Origin: Candidatus Saccharimonadota bacterium
GTDB taxonomy: Bacteria; Patescibacteriota; Saccharimonadia; Saccharimonadales; Saccharimonadaceae
Direction of reading: 5' to 3'
NCBI GenBank assembly: GCA_017431955.1
Contig: JAFRKC010000007.1
Location: 53,870-117,869, forward strand
Length of the DNA: 64,000 nucleotides
A program made the translations under genes and the position numbers. Positions 32,324-40,323 of this stretch are shown here, in pieces. The notes under the pieces are model-generated. The model saw only the letters and a list, made by a program, of their open reading frames with translations. It was not told the DNA's origin and made no database searches. Positions within the stretch are counted from its first letter, which is position 1. Every line of letters begins with the position of its first letter.

Positions 32324-32694
32324 AACTTCAGCTTTTCGCACATCGCCTTCATCTCGTCCTCAGAAGGCTTTAAAGTCCTGCCATACTGCCAAGTTTCATC
32401 AAACGGCATCAAATGCACGTGCGCATGTGGAACATCTGTGCCAATCACTTTCATTAATGTCCTCTGACCAAGTACCTCTTCCATCCTAATTGCCACTTTT
32501 TTCACTGTGGCCATCAAAGCCTCATAATCTTCGTCCGATAGTTCGTAGACTTTATCAACTTCAACTTTTGGCACCACCAAAGTATGTCCCATCGACTCCG
32601 GCGCGATATCTAGAAACGCCAAAGTTTTATCATCTTCATAAATCTTGTAGCAGGGAATTTCTCCCGCAATAATTTTACTAAATACACTCGCCAT
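32320..32694 (-). CDS. HIT-family nucleotide hydrolase
   Basis: 124 residues. The triad motif HAHVHL is at about 91-96, and SKIIAGEIPCYKIYEDDKTL opens the fold as in Hint-type proteins. Members hydrolyse AMP from nucleotide conjugates. The ATG at 32694 follows AGGAGG. A longer frame to 32757 would enter tRNA-Ser and is rejected. It overlaps the rlmD-like stop codon by four bases, tail to tail. Confidence 0.93.
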   Translation of the reverse strand: MASVFSKIIAGEIPCYKIYEDDKTLAFLDIAPESMGHTLVVPKVEVDKVYELSDEDYEALMATVKKVAIRMEEVLGQRTLMKVIGTDVPHAHVHLMPFDETWQYGRTLKPSEDEMKAMCEKLKF

Positions 32695-32710
32695 AATTTC
32701 CTCCTTAGTG

Positions 32711-32800
32711 TGGCGGAAGCGGGGAGATTCGAACTCCCGAGACGCTTGCGCGCCCACACGATTTCGAGTCGTGCGCCTTCAACCACTCGGCCACGCTTCC
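32711..32800 (-). tRNA. tRNA-Ser(CGA)
   Basis: Acceptor GGAAGCG/CGCTTCC, G discriminator and encoded CCA. Anticodon loop CTCGAAA gives CGA. Long variable arm. Confidence 0.97.
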
Positions 32801-32834
32801 ACCTAATATTCTACCACAAAAACTCAGATCTTCT

Positions 32835-33482
32835 CTATTCTTCTACTCGTTCTTCAGCTTCAACTATCTTTTTGATATTATCAATTTCTAGAGCCGCCAC
32901 ACTTTGTTCATAACCATAAAGCTTCACGCCAACAGAGCGAACAGCTTTTTCGTATTGCTCGCGTTTCTCTACATCGTTATCCCTTTCAATACCGTCGAGA
33001 AACCTCTTCGTATTATCATTAAAATCCATAATTGTAGGATATTTTTCAACCACTTTTTTGACCTCGTTCGGCCCAGTGCTCCCACGTTCTGCCCAATCCA
33101 TGCCGGCCATATACCCCACCACCGACTTCTGATGCAGATCATTCCCCAGCTGTTTATACACAGTTTCTTCACCGCTAGTTGCTACCGCCGTAGAAAACTC
33201 GCCCAGTACTTCACGCCCTCTTTTTTCAATGTCAATTCCACCAGTCATCATTTCTTCCGCTATTTCTTTTTCGGCGTTCTCTTTAATTATTGAACTATCA
33301 TCCTGCCCCAAAACAGACAAATCCCCACTATAAAGCGCTGCTACGATTTTTCTTTCTAGTTTTTCCCGCTTTATATCTTCAGGGCTTTTTCGTCGCTCGT
33401 TAGCGAGAGCTGCGACTTCTTCCCATTCTCCCCCAGTGTTAGATGTTTCTTTTTTCCCCTTAAATCGTTCAAAAATACTCAT
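32835..33482 (-). CDS. Unknown helical, charged protein
   Basis: 215 residues, family not recognised. It begins MSIFERFKGKKETSNTGGEW and is mostly helical with many Glu, Lys and Arg, no Cys and no membrane segment. The ATG at 33482 is preferred over a start at 33527 because TACAAT ends six bases before it and the longer form would start inside the hairpin element 33527-33633. Confidence 0.7.
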   Translation of the reverse strand: MSIFERFKGKKETSNTGGEWEEVAALANERRKSPEDIKREKLERKIVAALYSGDLSVLGQDDSSIIKENAEKEIAEEMMTGGIDIEKRGREVLGEFSTAVATSGEETVYKQLGNDLHQKSVVGYMAGMDWAERGSTGPNEVKKVVEKYPTIMDFNDNTKRFLDGIERDNDVEKREQYEKAVRSVGVKLYGYEQSVAALEIDNIKKIVEAEERVEE

Positions 33483-33488
33483 AACCTG

Positions 33489-33494
33489 ATTGTA
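33489..33494 (-). promoter_or_regulatory. -10 box of the 32835-33482 gene
   Basis: TACAAT on the minus strand, six bases before the ATG; no extended TG. Confidence 0.45.
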
Positions 33495-33526
33495 TAATAC
33501 AAACAAAAAAGAGTCCAGGAGAATCA

Positions 33527-33633
33527 ATTAATTCGTAAGAAAAATCGGCTAGATTAGTGTTTTCTTCGAGTGAAACGCTATTATTGATAGAGTGAACGAG
33601 AAAAAACGCTAAAGTAGCCGATTTTGATACGAA
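33527..33633. repeat. Long palindromic element next to a tRNA-Arg fragment
   Basis: Arms about 33527-33570 and 33592-33633 pair with several mismatches: AATTCGTA..AAAATCGGCTA..TTAG.GTTTTCTTCG against its complement on the right. The middle holds GAGTGAAACGCTATTATTGATAGAGTGAACGAG. The right end touches the duplicated tRNA-Arg piece at 33635. Confidence 0.7.
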
Positions 33634-33634
33634 T

Positions 33635-33664
33635 TTGGTATGCCCGGCACGATTCGAACGTGTG
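33635..33664 (-). repeat. 30-base duplicate of the tRNA-Arg 3' end
   Basis: Identical to 33725-33754: encoded CCA, acceptor strand, T loop and part of the T stem of tRNA-Arg. The rest of a tRNA is absent, so this is not a gene. The following 33668-33680 block equals 615-627 in another hairpin element. Confidence 0.85.
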
Positions 33665-33725
33665 TTTGCCCCTTGGGACGCTGCACGCGTTCGACTGAGC
33701 GCTGAGATGTTAAATACGATTTTGT

Positions 33726-33802
33726 TGGTATGCCCGGCACGATTCGAACGTGTGACCTTCAGCTCCGCAAGCTGACGCTCTATCCAACTGAGCTACGGGC
33801 AC
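33726..33802 (-). tRNA. tRNA-Arg(GCG)
   Basis: 77 bases with acceptor GTGCCCG/CGGGCAT, discriminator A and encoded CCA. D arm TAGCTCAGTTGGATAGAGC carries A20, an Arg identity base. Anticodon stem TCAGC/GCTGA encloses loop TTGCGGA, so the anticodon is GCG. Most bacteria use ACG (inosine) for this box. Confidence 0.93.
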
Positions 33803-33811
33803 AAATGAGGA

Positions 33812-33946
33812 GAAAGAATAGAATTTATTCTAATTCTTTCGACGAATGCCGTGTCCGAAGAACGAAGTTCTACGGGCACATATAAAAAATTTCTCTTGGT
33901 GTGGAAGGGACTTAGAGAAACCTCTAAGTCTACATCCACCTAGAAA
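33812..33946. repeat. Cluster of hairpins behind the 5' end of tRNA-Arg
   Basis: Three palindromes in a row: 33812-33840 (GAAAGAAT-AGAAT... with its complement); 33857-33877, containing AGAAC-GAA-GTTCT then ACGGGC, a relative of 630-650; and about 33888-33946, with arms AAATTTCT..GGTG and nested CTTAGAG-AAAC-CTCTAAG. No gene lies in this stretch. Confidence 0.65.
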
Positions 33947-34004
33947 TTAAATGAGCATCACGGTTGCCCGTGACAAATATATTATACCACATATTTCAAA
34001 ACTA

Positions 34005-34013
34005 TGGTATATT
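34005..34013 (+). promoter_or_regulatory. Extended -10 box of the Mur-ligase-like gene
   Basis: TGGTATATT ending six bases before the ATG at 34020. Confidence 0.55.
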
Positions 34014-34019
34014 TATCTT

Positions 34020-34799
34020 ATGGAAAAGAGTACAAAACCCCCAAAAGCCCCAAAAAACCCAAAAACCAAAAAAACTACCAAAACCAGTCTTAAAACCCGT
34101 ACCCAAAGAGTCAAAGCTAGATTCCTTTCATCCTATTACGGCAATCCTACCCGCGACATGAAAGTCATTTGTATCACCGGCTCTACCGGAAAAAGTACCG
34201 TCGCCCATTTTGTACATCAAATTCTTACCGCATCTGGCAAACAAACTGCTATTTTTGCTTCTGAAAAACCGATCAAAACCGCCATGTTGCACAAATTCTT
34301 TAGCGACGCCTGGAAGGCCGGTTCATCTTACGTTGTTGTCACCTCTCCAGCCACTTCCTTGAAAAACAACGTTTTCTACGGCTTACCAATCCACGTTGCT
34401 GCGCTCACGGACTTCGTCCCAGCTTCTCTCAGTGATCTCAACCCTGAAGAGTACCTCAAAGAAAAATCCACTCTTTTCAACATGAAACCAGCCATCGTCG
34501 TTCTTAACCAAGACGATGCCTACTACCAAGAATTTTCTAAATTCAGTGGTACCGAAAGCACTCTCACCTACGGCTCTGATTTCTCCTGCAATATTCGTAT
34601 CGACAACACTAAACTCTACAAAAAGGGAATCGAAGCTAATCTCGCCTATGGTTCTTCTCGCTTCACCGTCGCTTCTTTCCTTACCGGTGAGCCAATCGCT
34701 TCTTACATGGCTTGCGCCTCTGCTATTGCTATCGCACTTGGCATCTCAACCGACACCATCGCTGATGGCATCGCAAACTACAACCCCGAAACAAAATAA
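34020..34799 (+). CDS. Mur-ligase-like protein with the central domain only
   Basis: 259 residues. A Lys/Pro/Thr-rich start (about 1-45) is followed by the Mur ligase ATP-binding domain with MKVICITGSTGKSTVAHFVH; in full Mur ligases this reads GTNGKT. The central strand-helix pattern continues to about 230 (PAIVVLNQDDAYY). The C-terminal ligase domain of about 130 residues and the N-terminal UDP-binding domain are both missing. It faces murE tail to tail across a shared terminator. It may be a regulatory or decayed paralogue. ATG at 34020 preferred over 33951 because of the -10 box. Confidence 0.8.
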   Translation: MEKSTKPPKAPKNPKTKKTTKTSLKTRTQRVKARFLSSYYGNPTRDMKVICITGSTGKSTVAHFVHQILTASGKQTAIFASEKPIKTAMLHKFFSDAWKAGSSYVVVTSPATSLKNNVFYGLPIHVAALTDFVPASLSDLNPEEYLKEKSTLFNMKPAIVVLNQDDAYYQEFSKFSGTESTLTYGSDFSCNIRIDNTKLYKKGIEANLAYGSSRFTVASFLTGEPIASYMACASAIAIALGISTDTIADGIANYNPETK

Positions 34800-34800
34800 A

Positions 34801-34829
34801 AAGAGCCCCGAAAGGGGGCTTCTTTTTTA
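34801..34829. terminator. Two-way terminator between the Mur ligase genes
   Basis: AAGAGCCCC-GAAA-GGGGGCTTC with A tract before and T tract after. Confidence 0.88.
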
Positions 34830-36071
34830 TTTCAAACCCTTCAAAACTTTCCTCGCCACTTTCAAATCTTCAAATGGCACTGGACCTTCTTTTCTTAAAA
34901 TCGTTTTTTCGTGACCTTTCCCAAGAAGCAGCACCAAATCACCCTTCTTTGCCATCTTTATTGCCATTTCAATCGCTTTTCCACGATCAATTTCCACAAA
35001 CAAATCTTTATCCATCTTCTTCCCAGCTTTTTTAGCACCCTCTACAAAGGCTGCTGCGATTTTTTCTGGATCCTCGTCCCTAGAATCATCTTCCGTTACA
35101 ATCACAATATCACTGTTTTTACCCAAAATCTCACCTCTTATCGGCCTGGTTGATTCGTCGCGCCTACCTGCACCACCATGTACAGAAATAATTCTACCTT
35201 TATGACCATTTACCGAATTGAAAACTTTCTCTAAAGCATCTGGCGTATGCGCATAATCTACAATCACCTCAAAATTCTGCCCTTCGTTTACTCTGTTCAT
35301 ACGTCCTTCAACTTCGGCCAGTGCAAAAATTCCTTTTTCAATTTCCTCTTTCGAAAGTCCGAGTTTCTCCCCCACACACATTGCCGCAAGAGAATTATAG
35401 ACATTAAAGTTTCCTGGGATCTGTGTTTTAATTTTCATTTCATCACAAACATATTCCACACCCGAAGCCGCAAGTGCAATCTTTTTCGCACGCTTTTCCC
35501 CACCATTTATACCGTAAGTAACATATTCCTTCACATCTTGTTTAAAGTACTTCGCACTCTTATCATCGGCATTAATCACCCCATATTTTGCCTTCTTGAA
35601 CAGCTTTCTTTTCGCATCGCGATATCTCTCAAATGTCTTATGATAATCCAAATGATCGTGCGTTACGTTCGTCATCACTGCAATCTCTACTGGTATGCCA
35701 AGCGTTCTAAACTGCGCCATCGCGTGCGATGTCACTTCTAACACCAAAAACTCCGCCCCTGTTTCTCTCACCTTTTCTATCCTAGAATTCAAAGTTTTAG
35801 AATCCACTGTAGTCATATGCTCAATCTGTTTTTGCAACTTGTCCACGCCCCAGGCCACCGTTGTGAGTAGCCCTGTCTTGTGCCCAGCCTCATTTAACAT
35901 CTTCCAAATCATAAAACAGGTTGTAGTCTTGCCGTTCGTTCCCGTCACCCCAATTACACGCATCTTTTTTGCCGGAAATTTATACTTTATCCCAGCCGCT
36001 GCCGCCCCTGCAAAATGATATGGCAACACCATCTGGTTGTAAAACGGTAATTTTTCCAGCTTTTCCTTCAT
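34827..36071 (-). CDS. murE: UDP-MurNAc-tripeptide synthetase, MurE type
   Basis: 414 residues. It adds the third amino acid to the peptidoglycan stem. P-loop GVTGTNGKTTT is near residue 41. Other matches are MTNVTHDHLDYHKTFERYRDAK, VDYAHTPDALEKV and GAGRRDESTRPIRGEI (split over two motifs). The position that reads DNPR in diaminopimelate-adding enzymes reads DDSR here (TEDDSRDEDP), so the added residue is probably not meso-Dap. The N-terminal UMP-binding domain is shortened. AAAGGA precedes the ATG. Confidence 0.94.
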   Translation of the reverse strand: MKEKLEKLPFYNQMVLPYHFAGAAAAGIKYKFPAKKMRVIGVTGTNGKTTTCFMIWKMLNEAGHKTGLLTTVAWGVDKLQKQIEHMTTVDSKTLNSRIEKVRETGAEFLVLEVTSHAMAQFRTLGIPVEIAVMTNVTHDHLDYHKTFERYRDAKRKLFKKAKYGVINADDKSAKYFKQDVKEYVTYGINGGEKRAKKIALAASGVEYVCDEMKIKTQIPGNFNVYNSLAAMCVGEKLGLSKEEIEKGIFALAEVEGRMNRVNEGQNFEVIVDYAHTPDALEKVFNSVNGHKGRIISVHGGAGRRDESTRPIRGEILGKNSDIVIVTEDDSRDEDPEKIAAAFVEGAKKAGKKMDKDLFVEIDRGKAIEMAIKMAKKGDLVLLLGKGHEKTILRKEGPVPFEDLKVARKVLKGLK

Positions 36072-36108
36072 CTCATCCTTTCAGGCTTTTACTATTTTCT
36101 TTTTCTAT

Positions 36109-36114
36109 TATACT
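36109..36114 (+). promoter_or_regulatory. -10 box of the VanY-like gene
   Basis: TATACT ending seven bases before the ATG at 36122. Confidence 0.45.
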
Positions 36115-36121
36115 AAAATAA

Positions 36122-37018
36122 ATGCCTCGGAGAAAAAAATTACCTAAGAAATACATCCTCATCCCAATCGTTAGCGTCCTTTCCGCTCTCATCATTTTTC
36201 TTATCTTATTTTCAATTCTAGGCCCTAAAAATCAAACAGTGCCAGATACTGAATCTGACGAATCCACTACCGCCACTTCAAGCACCCCTGAACAGCCTGA
36301 AAAAGTCGAACTCCCAGACATCGCTTCATCAGCCAACATCGAAACTAAATATAATTCCACCAACTGCACTACCGAATGGGGCAATCTCATGCTCATCAAC
36401 CCAAATTTCCAAGTCGATTCCAACTTTATCGCCACTAGAAGAACCGAACTTATCAACATCACCGCCACTTATGGCATTAGAGAGGGGAACGCCGGCAACG
36501 GCACCCCGCTTCTTGATCCCGAAGCCGCCTCTCATCTTAACGAGATGTTAAACGCTTACAAAAGCTATAATCCTGGCCACGAAATCACCACTCGCTCTTG
36601 TTTTCGCTCTAGAGGCACCTCTTGCGGCCGTCTCTGTGTTGCCACTGGCGGTTCCGATCATCACACCGGCCTCACCTGCGATCTTATCGACGATTCCTAT
36701 GGCGACTCGCTCGATACCAGCACCTACAGCAACCATCCCGAATGGCAGTGGCTCCGCGCCAATTCCTACAAATACGGCTTCATCGACCGCTTCCCAGAAG
36801 CCTGGGCCGGCGGGCCAATGTCGCAACCAGCCGTCATCAACTCCGAAGGTTCCACTGGTCTCTTCGAAACCTGGCATTATCGCTATGTCGGTATCACTGC
36901 CGCCACCGAAATCGCCACCGGTAAATACAATAATGGTGCCTACGATTCGCTCGAGCACTATCTCAAAGCCACCGGTAAAATTAAAAACTTAACCAATATG
37001 CCCGAATCTTGCAAATAG
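36122..37018 (+). CDS. D-alanyl-D-alanine carboxypeptidase, VanY/M15B family
   Basis: 298 residues. A basic start and one membrane helix (about 11-31) anchor it outside the cell. A Ser/Thr/Glu linker precedes the M15 zinc peptidase domain with SDHHTGLTCD near 178-187 and ETWHYRYVG near 249-257, supplying the zinc His/Asp/His ligands. It trims D-Ala from peptidoglycan stems. Transcribed divergently from murE. Confidence 0.92.
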   Translation: MPRRKKLPKKYILIPIVSVLSALIIFLILFSILGPKNQTVPDTESDESTTATSSTPEQPEKVELPDIASSANIETKYNSTNCTTEWGNLMLINPNFQVDSNFIATRRTELINITATYGIREGNAGNGTPLLDPEAASHLNEMLNAYKSYNPGHEITTRSCFRSRGTSCGRLCVATGGSDHHTGLTCDLIDDSYGDSLDTSTYSNHPEWQWLRANSYKYGFIDRFPEAWAGGPMSQPAVINSEGSTGLFETWHYRYVGITAATEIATGKYNNGAYDSLEHYLKATGKIKNLTNMPESCK

Positions 37019-37023
37019 CAAAA

Positions 37024-37050
37024 TTAGCACTCCATGCTTGCAAGTGCTAA
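37024..37050 (+). promoter_or_regulatory. CIRCE operator of groES-groEL
   Basis: TTAGCACTC, nine bases, AAGTGCTAA: one mismatch from the HrcA-binding consensus. It overlaps the -35 region of the promoter at 37038-37065. An hrcA gene is not in the window. Confidence 0.93.
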
Positions 37051-37065
37051 TTTTTGTGCTATACT
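37038..37065 (+). promoter_or_regulatory. Promoter of groES-groEL
   Basis: TTGCAA, 16-base spacer, TGCTATACT. The CIRCE repeat covers the -35, as expected for repression by HrcA. Confidence 0.7.
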
Positions 37066-37088
37066 CAAGATAGAAAAAGGAGAAAAAT

Positions 37089-37343
37089 ATGGCACTAAAA
37101 CCTCTTAAAGATCGTGTCGTAGCTGTTAAAGAGCAGCCCGTCGAAAAAACAAAATCAGGGATTTTACTCGGTGAAGCTAAAGAAACCCCAGTCTACGCCG
37201 TTGTCGAATCCGTTGGCCCAGAAGTAAAATCTGTCAAAAAAGGCGACAAAATTATTTACAAAGAATTCTCTACCACCGATGTTAAAATCGATGATACTGA
37301 TTACATCATTATTAAAGAAGAAGATGTCCTCGCGACATTATAA
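37089..37343 (+). CDS. groES: Co-chaperonin GroES
   Basis: 84 residues, slightly short. It begins MALKPLKDRVVAVKEQPVEK and has the mobile loop TKSGILLGEAKETPVY that contacts GroEL, then VKKGDKIIYKEFSTTDVKID. Caps the GroEL ring. Preceded by AAAAGGAG and the CIRCE-controlled promoter; groEL starts nine bases after the stop. Confidence 0.98.
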   Translation: MALKPLKDRVVAVKEQPVEKTKSGILLGEAKETPVYAVVESVGPEVKSVKKGDKIIYKEFSTTDVKIDDTDYIIIKEEDVLATL

Positions 37344-37351
37344 GGAGTAAT

Positions 37352-38971
37352 ATGGCTAAAAAAATCTACTACGAAGAAGAAGCTCGCGAAAAAATCCTTT
37401 CTGGTGCCAAACAGCTCTACGACGCCGTCAAAGTTACTTTTGGTCCTAAGGGCAAAAACGTCATTATCGAAAAATCCTACGGCGCACCAACCATCACTCA
37501 CGATGGCGTCACCGTTGCCGAAGCTGTTGATCTTGGCAGCACCGACGAAAATCTCGGCGAACAAATGGGCGCCAAGCTCATCAAAACTGCAGCTCAAAAA
37601 CTCAATAAGGTTGCTGGCGACGGCACCACTACCGTCACTGTTCTCACCTATAATATCCTCGCCGAAGCCAACAAACTCATCGCTGCCGGCGTTAATCCAA
37701 TGGAACTCAGAAAGGGAATTGAAAAAGCTGGCGCCGAAGTTATTTCTGGTATCAACAAAATGGCCGAAAAAATCGATGGCGATGATAAAAAAGTCGCTGA
37801 AGTCGCCACTATCTCCGCTGGTGATGCCGAAATCGGCAAACTTATCGCCGAAGTTATCAGCCGTATCGGCAAAGATGGCGTAGTTACTGTCGAAGCTGGT
37901 CAAGGTCTCGAAATGGAGCAGGAAATCGTCGAAGGTTTCTCTTATGATAAAGGCTACTCTTCTCCATTCTTCGTCACCGACGTCAATCGCCAAGAAGCTA
38001 TCTTTGATAAACCAGCCATTCTCGTTACCGACAAAAAGATTTCTGCCGTGAGTGACATCGTTCCTCTCCTCGAAAAATGCGCTAACACTGGCAAAAAAGA
38101 CCTCGTTATCATCGCTGAAGAAGTTGAAGGCGAAGCTCTCTCCGTATTGGTGCTTAATAAACTTAAAGGTGTGTTCAATACTCTAGTTCTAAAAGCCCCA
38201 GCTTTCGGTGATCGCCGCAAAGAAATCATGGAAGATATTGCCATTCTCACCAACGCTACCCTGGTTTCTGCCGACAAAGGCCTAAATCTCGAAGAAGCTG
38301 GTCTAGAAGTCCTCGGTTCTGCCGCCAAAGTTATCGCCACCAAAGATGAAAGCACCATCATCAAAGGCGCTGGTTCTGGCAAAGCCGTTAAAGACCGCAT
38401 CGCGCTCATCAAATCTCAAGCCGCACTTGCCACTTCTGACTACGAAAGGGAACAATTCGAAAAACGCGCTGCCGCTTTGCTTGGCAAAGTCGCTGTAATT
38501 AAGGTCGGTGGTGCTACCGAAACCGAAATCGACGAGAAAAAATTCCGTGTCGACGACGCTGTTGCAGCTACTAAAGCTGCCCTTTCTGAAGGTATCGTCC
38601 CTGGCGGAGGCGTCACTCTCGTTAACCTTGCTGGTGAGCTAAAAGATACCGATGCTGGCGCCAAAATCGTGAAAAACGCCTTGAAGAGTCCGTTCACTCA
38701 CATTCTAGAAAATGCCGGACTAAACTCTCAGGCGCTACTGGCTGAAGTTGAAAAAGCCAAACCAGGCTTCGGCATCAACATCATGACCCCAGAAAAAGGC
38801 CTTGTAGACCTTAAAAAGACTGGCGTTATCGACCCAGCTCGCGTTACTCGCGAAGCCGTTCAAAACGCCATCAGCATCGCTGCTACTACCATTACTATGG
38901 GTGCTTTAATCGTCGAAATCCCAGAGAAAGAACCTGAAAGCCCAGCCGGCATGGGCGGCGGAATGTACTAG
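37352..38971 (+). CDS. groEL: Chaperonin GroEL
   Basis: 539 residues, normal length. It folds proteins inside a double ring with GroES. The ATP motif GDGTTTVTVL is near residue 88. Other matches are KDGVVTVEAGQGLEMEQE, KAPAFGDRRKEIMEDIA and the C-terminal GMGGGMY tail. AGGAG precedes the ATG. Confidence 0.99.
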   Translation: MAKKIYYEEEAREKILSGAKQLYDAVKVTFGPKGKNVIIEKSYGAPTITHDGVTVAEAVDLGSTDENLGEQMGAKLIKTAAQKLNKVAGDGTTTVTVLTYNILAEANKLIAAGVNPMELRKGIEKAGAEVISGINKMAEKIDGDDKKVAEVATISAGDAEIGKLIAEVISRIGKDGVVTVEAGQGLEMEQEIVEGFSYDKGYSSPFFVTDVNRQEAIFDKPAILVTDKKISAVSDIVPLLEKCANTGKKDLVIIAEEVEGEALSVLVLNKLKGVFNTLVLKAPAFGDRRKEIMEDIAILTNATLVSADKGLNLEEAGLEVLGSAAKVIATKDESTIIKGAGSGKAVKDRIALIKSQAALATSDYEREQFEKRAAALLGKVAVIKVGGATETEIDEKKFRVDDAVAATKAALSEGIVPGGGVTLVNLAGELKDTDAGAKIVKNALKSPFTHILENAGLNSQALLAEVEKAKPGFGINIMTPEKGLVDLKKTGVIDPARVTREAVQNAISIAATTITMGALIVEIPEKEPESPAGMGGGMY

Positions 38972-38978
38972 CAAAAAA

Positions 38979-39090
38979 TATAGTCCCTTTGTCTCGGCAA
39001 TGTCCGGAGGTCACGACCGAGGATGAAGGCCCCGAAGCCCCGTAACGACGGGAGCAAAGGAGGCCGGTCGCCAAGACAAAGGACTATTTT
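38979..39090. repeat. Palindromic element (family 1) behind groEL
   Basis: Arms around 38980-38998 and 39071-39090 (TAGTCC.TTTGTCT.GG). The core has TGTCCGGAGGTCACGACC, CGAGGATGAAGG and CCCCGTAACGACGGGAGC, the last shared with tsaD copy 1. A run of T follows the right arm, so it can also end groEL transcription. Confidence 0.8.
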
Positions 39091-39096
39091 TTATCG

Positions 39097-39744
39097 TTAT
39101 TTCAATTCATCAATCGTCTTGATTAATCCCATCAAAGCATCTGCTTTGGTTTGCTCATCTGGAAGTTCTTCCGCGGCTTTCAAAACTGACCCAGCAACTT
39201 CGGCATTTTTCATCAAGCCGAACATCTCTTTATACATATCAAATTTTTGTACTGGATCGTCAATTTTTACTTTATCCATCAAAGGATAAAGAGCTTTAAG
39301 AGCTTCTTCGCGGGTCTTTTCAAAATCGCCACTAGGCTCTGTTGGTGCAGGTTCGCCTGCTGCTGGAGTGTCATTTTTGATAATCTCTGGTGTGGCTGGC
39401 GCCGCCTCAGGACCTGCTACTGGCGCATCTTCTGCCTTAGGAGCTTCTTCAGATGCTGCCTCTGGACCAGGAATAACTTCCTCTGGCTTATTCTCGACTG
39501 GTTTTTCCTCAGTTGGCGCACTCATATCAGTCACTGGTGGCACAGGAACTTCTGGTGCCGGAGCAAATGCTGGCTGCCCATCGTCCATGTCCGTACTAGC
39601 CGAAACAACTTTTCCGGCTGGAGCATTTTCTTCATTTTTCTTAACTAAATCATCAACTACCGAAGAAGAACCTCCGCTAGCCGCATCTTTTGTGATGTCG
39701 TCGATTGCTTTTTGCAATTCGTCGTCGTTAAATTGGTTATCCAT
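39097..39744 (-). CDS. Unknown acidic Pro/Ala-rich protein
   Basis: 215 residues, not recognised. A short helical start (DDELQKAIDDITKDAAS) leads into a Pro/Ala/Glu low-complexity middle (about 40-140). A helical C-terminal part follows, with ALKALYPLMDKVKIDDPVQK and a KFDMYKEMFGLM segment. No Cys or membrane helix. The middle resembles the tail of the 699-2423 protein in composition. AAGGTGGG precedes the ATG. Confidence 0.75.
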   Translation of the reverse strand: MDNQFNDDELQKAIDDITKDAASGGSSSVVDDLVKKNEENAPAGKVVSASTDMDDGQPAFAPAPEVPVPPVTDMSAPTEEKPVENKPEEVIPGPEAASEEAPKAEDAPVAGPEAAPATPEIIKNDTPAAGEPAPTEPSGDFEKTREEALKALYPLMDKVKIDDPVQKFDMYKEMFGLMKNAEVAGSVLKAAEELPDEQTKADALMGLIKTIDELK

Positions 39745-39794
39745 GACCCACCTTTTTTATAAATTACACTTACACCCAGTATAGCATAAATTTT

Positions 39795-40268
39795 TTATAT
39801 TCTCAAAAAATCTACAATTTTATCCAAAAAATCTAATTTCACTTCTTCCATTGGTAATCTATAGCCAAACGCGTCAACAATTGCCTCACCCTTTTCTTCT
39901 GGGAAATATATCTTTTGTCTCGGGGCAAAACGCTTACGCGGTGTCAAAACAATCGCAAAATGTTTTCCTTCTTTCAATACTCCAAAAGCCTTAAAATCCG
40001 CAAAACTATACAGTTTATTCCCCTCAGAAATCCCCTTATTACTAATCGAATAATGAAGCTCTCTTGGCGGCCTAACTGAGTATATTACCAAAACAACAGC
40101 ACATAGCACTACCAAAACCAAAAATGTATACTCCTGAATCCAGATTGCCAGTGCCGCAAGTGCCAACGTTATAATGGTTAAACCAACATACCAACCAACA
40201 TGTTTCTCTCTTAAAATATATTCTTTTGCGTCCCAGTTTATTACCGCTTCACTTTTTTTATTAACCAT
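39795..40268 (-). CDS. Unknown membrane protein with two spans
   Basis: 157 residues. Two membrane helices at about 28-46 and 49-66 (GWYVGLTIITLALAALAIWI; FLVLVVLCAVVLVIYSV) precede a cytoplasmic PH-like beta domain (ELHYSISNKGISEGNKLYSF). This layout is common in Gram-positive and CPR genomes without known function. TGTTATAAT ends six bases before the ATG at 40268; the longer form to 40337 would enter tRNA-Ser. Confidence 0.8.
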   Translation of the reverse strand: MVNKKSEAVINWDAKEYILREKHVGWYVGLTIITLALAALAIWIQEYTFLVLVVLCAVVLVIYSVRPPRELHYSISNKGISEGNKLYSFADFKAFGVLKEGKHFAIVLTPRKRFAPRQKIYFPEEKGEAIVDAFGYRLPMEEVKLDFLDKIVDFLRI

Positions 40269-40274
40269 AACTAT

Positions 40275-40283
40275 ATTATAACA
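40275..40283 (-). promoter_or_regulatory. Extended -10 box of the 39795-40268 gene
   Basis: TGTTATAAT on the minus strand, six bases before the ATG. Confidence 0.6.
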
Positions 40284-40323
40284 TATAGAAACAAAGAAAA
40301 AAATATGATAAAATACATCTATT

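Noticed and set aside
33635-33664. Second tRNA-Arg gene
   Set aside because: Only the 3' third is present; the anticodon and D arms are missing.
34020-34799. Frameshifted murE or murF gene
   Set aside because: No ligase C-terminal domain appears in any frame downstream; a terminator follows within a few bases of the stop.
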